Below are positions 62,637 through 64,000 of a stretch of DNA of 64,000 nucleotides, one piece after another. Below the pieces are notes generated by a model. It did not search any database and was not told where the DNA came from. It worked only from the letters and a program-made list of their open reading frames with translations. Position numbers and translations under genes: made by a program. The stretch lies in NCBI GenBank assembly GCA_003674045.1, contig PENC01000033.1, forward strand, positions 23,438 through 87,437, written 5' to 3'. The DNA is from Streptomyces griseocarneus. GTDB lineage: Bacteria; Actinomycetota; Actinomycetes; Streptomycetales; Streptomycetaceae. Positions within the stretch are counted from its first letter, which is position 1. Each line of letters begins with the position of its first letter.

Positions 62637-62790
62637 TCAATCGGGGATGCGGGTCCACACGGTCTTGCCGCTCTGTCCGTCGGCGGAGGTCAGCCCCAGT
62701 TCTCGCTGAGGGAGCGGGCAATGCGCAAGCCGTGGCCGCCCGCGGCGAGCGGATCAAGGGACATGAGGACGGCCAGCACGGGGCTCGGGT
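62637..62790 (-). pseudogene. C-terminal fragment of an ATP-binding anti-sigma-like protein, frameshifted
   Basis: The minus strand encodes PLAAGGHGLRIARSLSENWG, then a TGA; one base over it continues LTSADGQSGKTVWTRIPD-stop at 62637. This is the G-box and end of a GHKL (RsbW-like) ATP-binding regulator. No N-terminal part exists upstream, so it is a decayed remnant. Confidence 0.65.
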
Positions 62791-62951
62791 CCGTAGTGCC
62801 GAGCACTCGCCCCTACAGGGCCGGGCAGGCGGGGCGTTGAGATCGCGGTCCCGGAGATGCTGCCGAGTCCGCCCAGGACACGTCGGCGGAGCTCTTGGGG
62901 AAGCAGCTCATTTTCCAGCCGCAGGAGGTAGGTGGTCAGCGAGGTGCTCAT
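62754..62951 (-). CDS. Short protein of unknown function, possibly truncated
   Basis: A 65-residue frame beginning MSTSLTTYLLRLENELLPQE and LRRRVLGGLGSISG, then low-complexity Pro/Arg-rich sequence that runs into the anti-sigma remnant. Its ATG overlaps the stop of the upstream gene (ATGA at 62948-62951). Only the first ~38 residues look like genuine protein, so the gene may be 3' truncated. Confidence 0.45.
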   Translation of the reverse strand: MSTSLTTYLLRLENELLPQELRRRVLGGLGSISGTAISTPRLPGPVGASARHYGPEPRAGRPHVP

Positions 62952-63373
62952 GTGGGAGTCCCGTTTCTGGCGGCGCTGCGCCTCAGGGAAGCGACACCGA
63001 AGACCGCTGAGGCGCCCGCGGTCACCAGGGGCATACTGGCAGGGAGCGCTGCCAGGGCGACGGCGGCGATCGCACCGAGTCCGAAGTTCGAACTGAGGGC
63101 ACTGGAGGTGGTGTCGACCTTCAGGCCGTGCATGGCCTTGCGGAGCTCCTCCAACTGGGTCTCGAAGGAGGCGGGGACCTTCAGTTTCAGGTGCTGGCGT
63201 AGCGCCTCGGGGTCCTCGATCTCGCCGAGGGCGTTGTGGAAGTCCTTGGCCGTGGTGTCGACGGCCTGCGTGAACCGGTCGAACTCGGCCTTGTGGCGCT
63301 TGCGCGGCTCGACGGTCTTATTTGCTGGTACGTCGTCTACGTCCTGTGGGATCACGAGCCGTACGGACATCAT
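62948..63373 (-). CDS. Unknown protein with C-terminal hydrophobic segments
   Basis: A 141-residue protein: a charged N-terminal half (RKRHKAEFDRFTQAVDTTAK, FETQLEELRKAMHGLK) and two hydrophobic stretches near the C-terminus (LGAIAAVALAALPASM, LVTAGASAVFGVASL). It may be the C-terminal membrane part of a longer disrupted gene or an intact small tail-anchored protein. Coupled to the next short gene by ATGA. No family was recognised. Confidence 0.55.
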   Translation of the reverse strand: MMSVRLVIPQDVDDVPANKTVEPRKRHKAEFDRFTQAVDTTAKDFHNALGEIEDPEALRQHLKLKVPASFETQLEELRKAMHGLKVDTTSSALSSNFGLGAIAAVALAALPASMPLVTAGASAVFGVASLRRSAARNGTPT

Positions 63374-63915
63374 TCCGATGCCATCGACGGGATCTGTCCT
63401 TCTTGCTGGGGCTTTATCCTCGCCGAGGAGAGGCGGGCTACCCGTTCACCGTTCCAGTCGATGTCGGTGTAGGTACCGTGGGAGGCGTGCTGATCCGTGA
63501 CGGGGGTATACCGGGTGGAGCGGGCCAGGCCCTGAGTGAAGACGCATTTGTAGATTCATGCGAGGTCGGGGCGCATCGCCGACCGCAGTAGCCTTGCGGA
63601 TCTGATCGGTATCTCGATCGGCGGTGTCGCGCTTCTGGTGCGCAGCACCTGGACGGGCCAGGATGCCGACGCCCCACGAAGTGGCGAGACGGTCAGCCGC
63701 CTGGTAGGCGATTCTCGAAGCTGGGATTGTCAGGTGTAGCAATCGCCCAGCATCGGCGACACGCTAGGTGACCTGCACCGTACCAAAGTGCCAACTATTC
63801 TTCCGATTCTGCGCCTCCGGCTGCTGAGGCTACTTGGCATCAGCAGCAGGTCAGGGACGTTGCCTGATGCCAGCTAAGCCGTGTCTCTCCGATCATGTGA
63901 CTCGTTGTTCGGCTC
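63374..63915. other. ~540-bp gap before the insertion sequence
   Basis: No frame with convincing coding bias and start. It should contain the left end of the IS element near 63840-63915, but terminal inverted repeats cannot be confirmed without the other end. Confidence 0.4.
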
Positions 63916-64000
63916 GTGTTGAGCCGGGGGGATCTGACGGATGACGAGTGGGCGGTGCTGGTGCCGTTGCTGCCGCTGAGCAACAACCGGTGCGGCCGGT
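63916..64000 (+). mobile_element. IS5-family transposase, N-terminus (runs off window)
   Basis: From the GTG at 63916 the frame encodes VLSRGDLTDDEWAVLVPLLP and LSNNRCGR. The L-T-D-x-x-W-x-x-L-x-P-L-L-P signature is the N-terminal DUF4096 region of IS5-type DDE transposases. Only 28 codons are visible. Confidence 0.8.

Noticed and set aside
1..64000. CRISPR arrays, tRNA or rRNA genes
   Set aside because: No regularly spaced direct repeats with unique spacers and no cloverleaf or rRNA-like sequences were found on reading either strand.

Overview
The window is high-GC actinobacterial DNA, almost certainly from a Streptomyces. The evidence is the strong GC bias at third codon positions, many GTG/TTG starts, rare TTA codons concentrated in specialised genes, the murT-gatD lipid II amidation pair, a Streptomyces-type secreted phospholipase D and cholesterol oxidase, and a characteristic GC-rich intergenic repeat present twice in opposite orientation. 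No tRNA, rRNA or CRISPR array was seen.

Region 1 (1-33762) looks like ordinary chromosome arm. It holds cell-wall and housekeeping genes (gatD/murT, peptide deformylase, a frameshifted divergent hemC), secreted enzymes (cholesterol oxidase, PIG-L deacetylase with a propeller-like tail, M14 carboxypeptidase, phospholipase D, two alpha/beta hydrolases, an R61-like serine hydrolase), a TetR/acyl-CoA dehydrogenase divergent pair with a promoter-embedded operator, a prenyl synthase/TPR pair, a DsbB-like/DUF5993 pair, a membrane NACHT NTPase with an amyloid-like N-terminal motif, a FUSC-type membrane protein, and a tightly coupled OlsB-like / PlsC / ACP / ketosynthase operon suggesting ornithine-type aminolipid synthesis. 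A 96-bp element occurs twice, gaplessly alignable at 80/96 positions, in front of the DUF5993-DsbB pair and of the FUSC gene; it is the best candidate for an undescribed cis-regulatory RNA.

Region 2 (33763-42241) is accessory and partly decayed. It has a two-gene operon of an unknown helical protein plus HNH endonuclease, a Cys-rich protein divergent from a small XRE regulator with three operator-like repeats between them, a DUF6083 gene broken into a RecD-like helicase remnant that also carries an internal stop, and the ImmA/IrrE - MAB_1171c-type membrane protein - XRE trio.

Region 3 (42242-59544) reads as an unassigned biosynthetic gene cluster fed by chorismate. It contains DAHP synthase, isochorismate synthase, a LuxE-type activating enzyme and a LuxC/ALDH-type reductase (a possible split aryl-acid reductase), SDR and zinc alcohol dehydrogenases, a cyclase-family hydrolase, a carbamoyltransferase, an ATP-grasp ligase coupled to a degenerate ATP-grasp-like partner, two exporters/permeases (MATE, APC), a quinone oxidoreductase-like enzyme and a PadR regulator. 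TTA codons in at least four of these genes imply bldA-dependent expression. The likely product is a carbamoylated, possibly aldehyde- or alcohol-bearing, isochorismate-derived compound joined to an amino acid; its identity cannot be read from the sequence.

Region 4 (59545-64000) holds a STAND ATPase with an N-terminal PD-(D/E)xK-like nuclease domain (defence-like) that contains two compensating frameshifts, a decayed ATP-binding anti-sigma-like fragment, two small coupled genes of unknown function, and the start of an IS5-type transposase running off the window.
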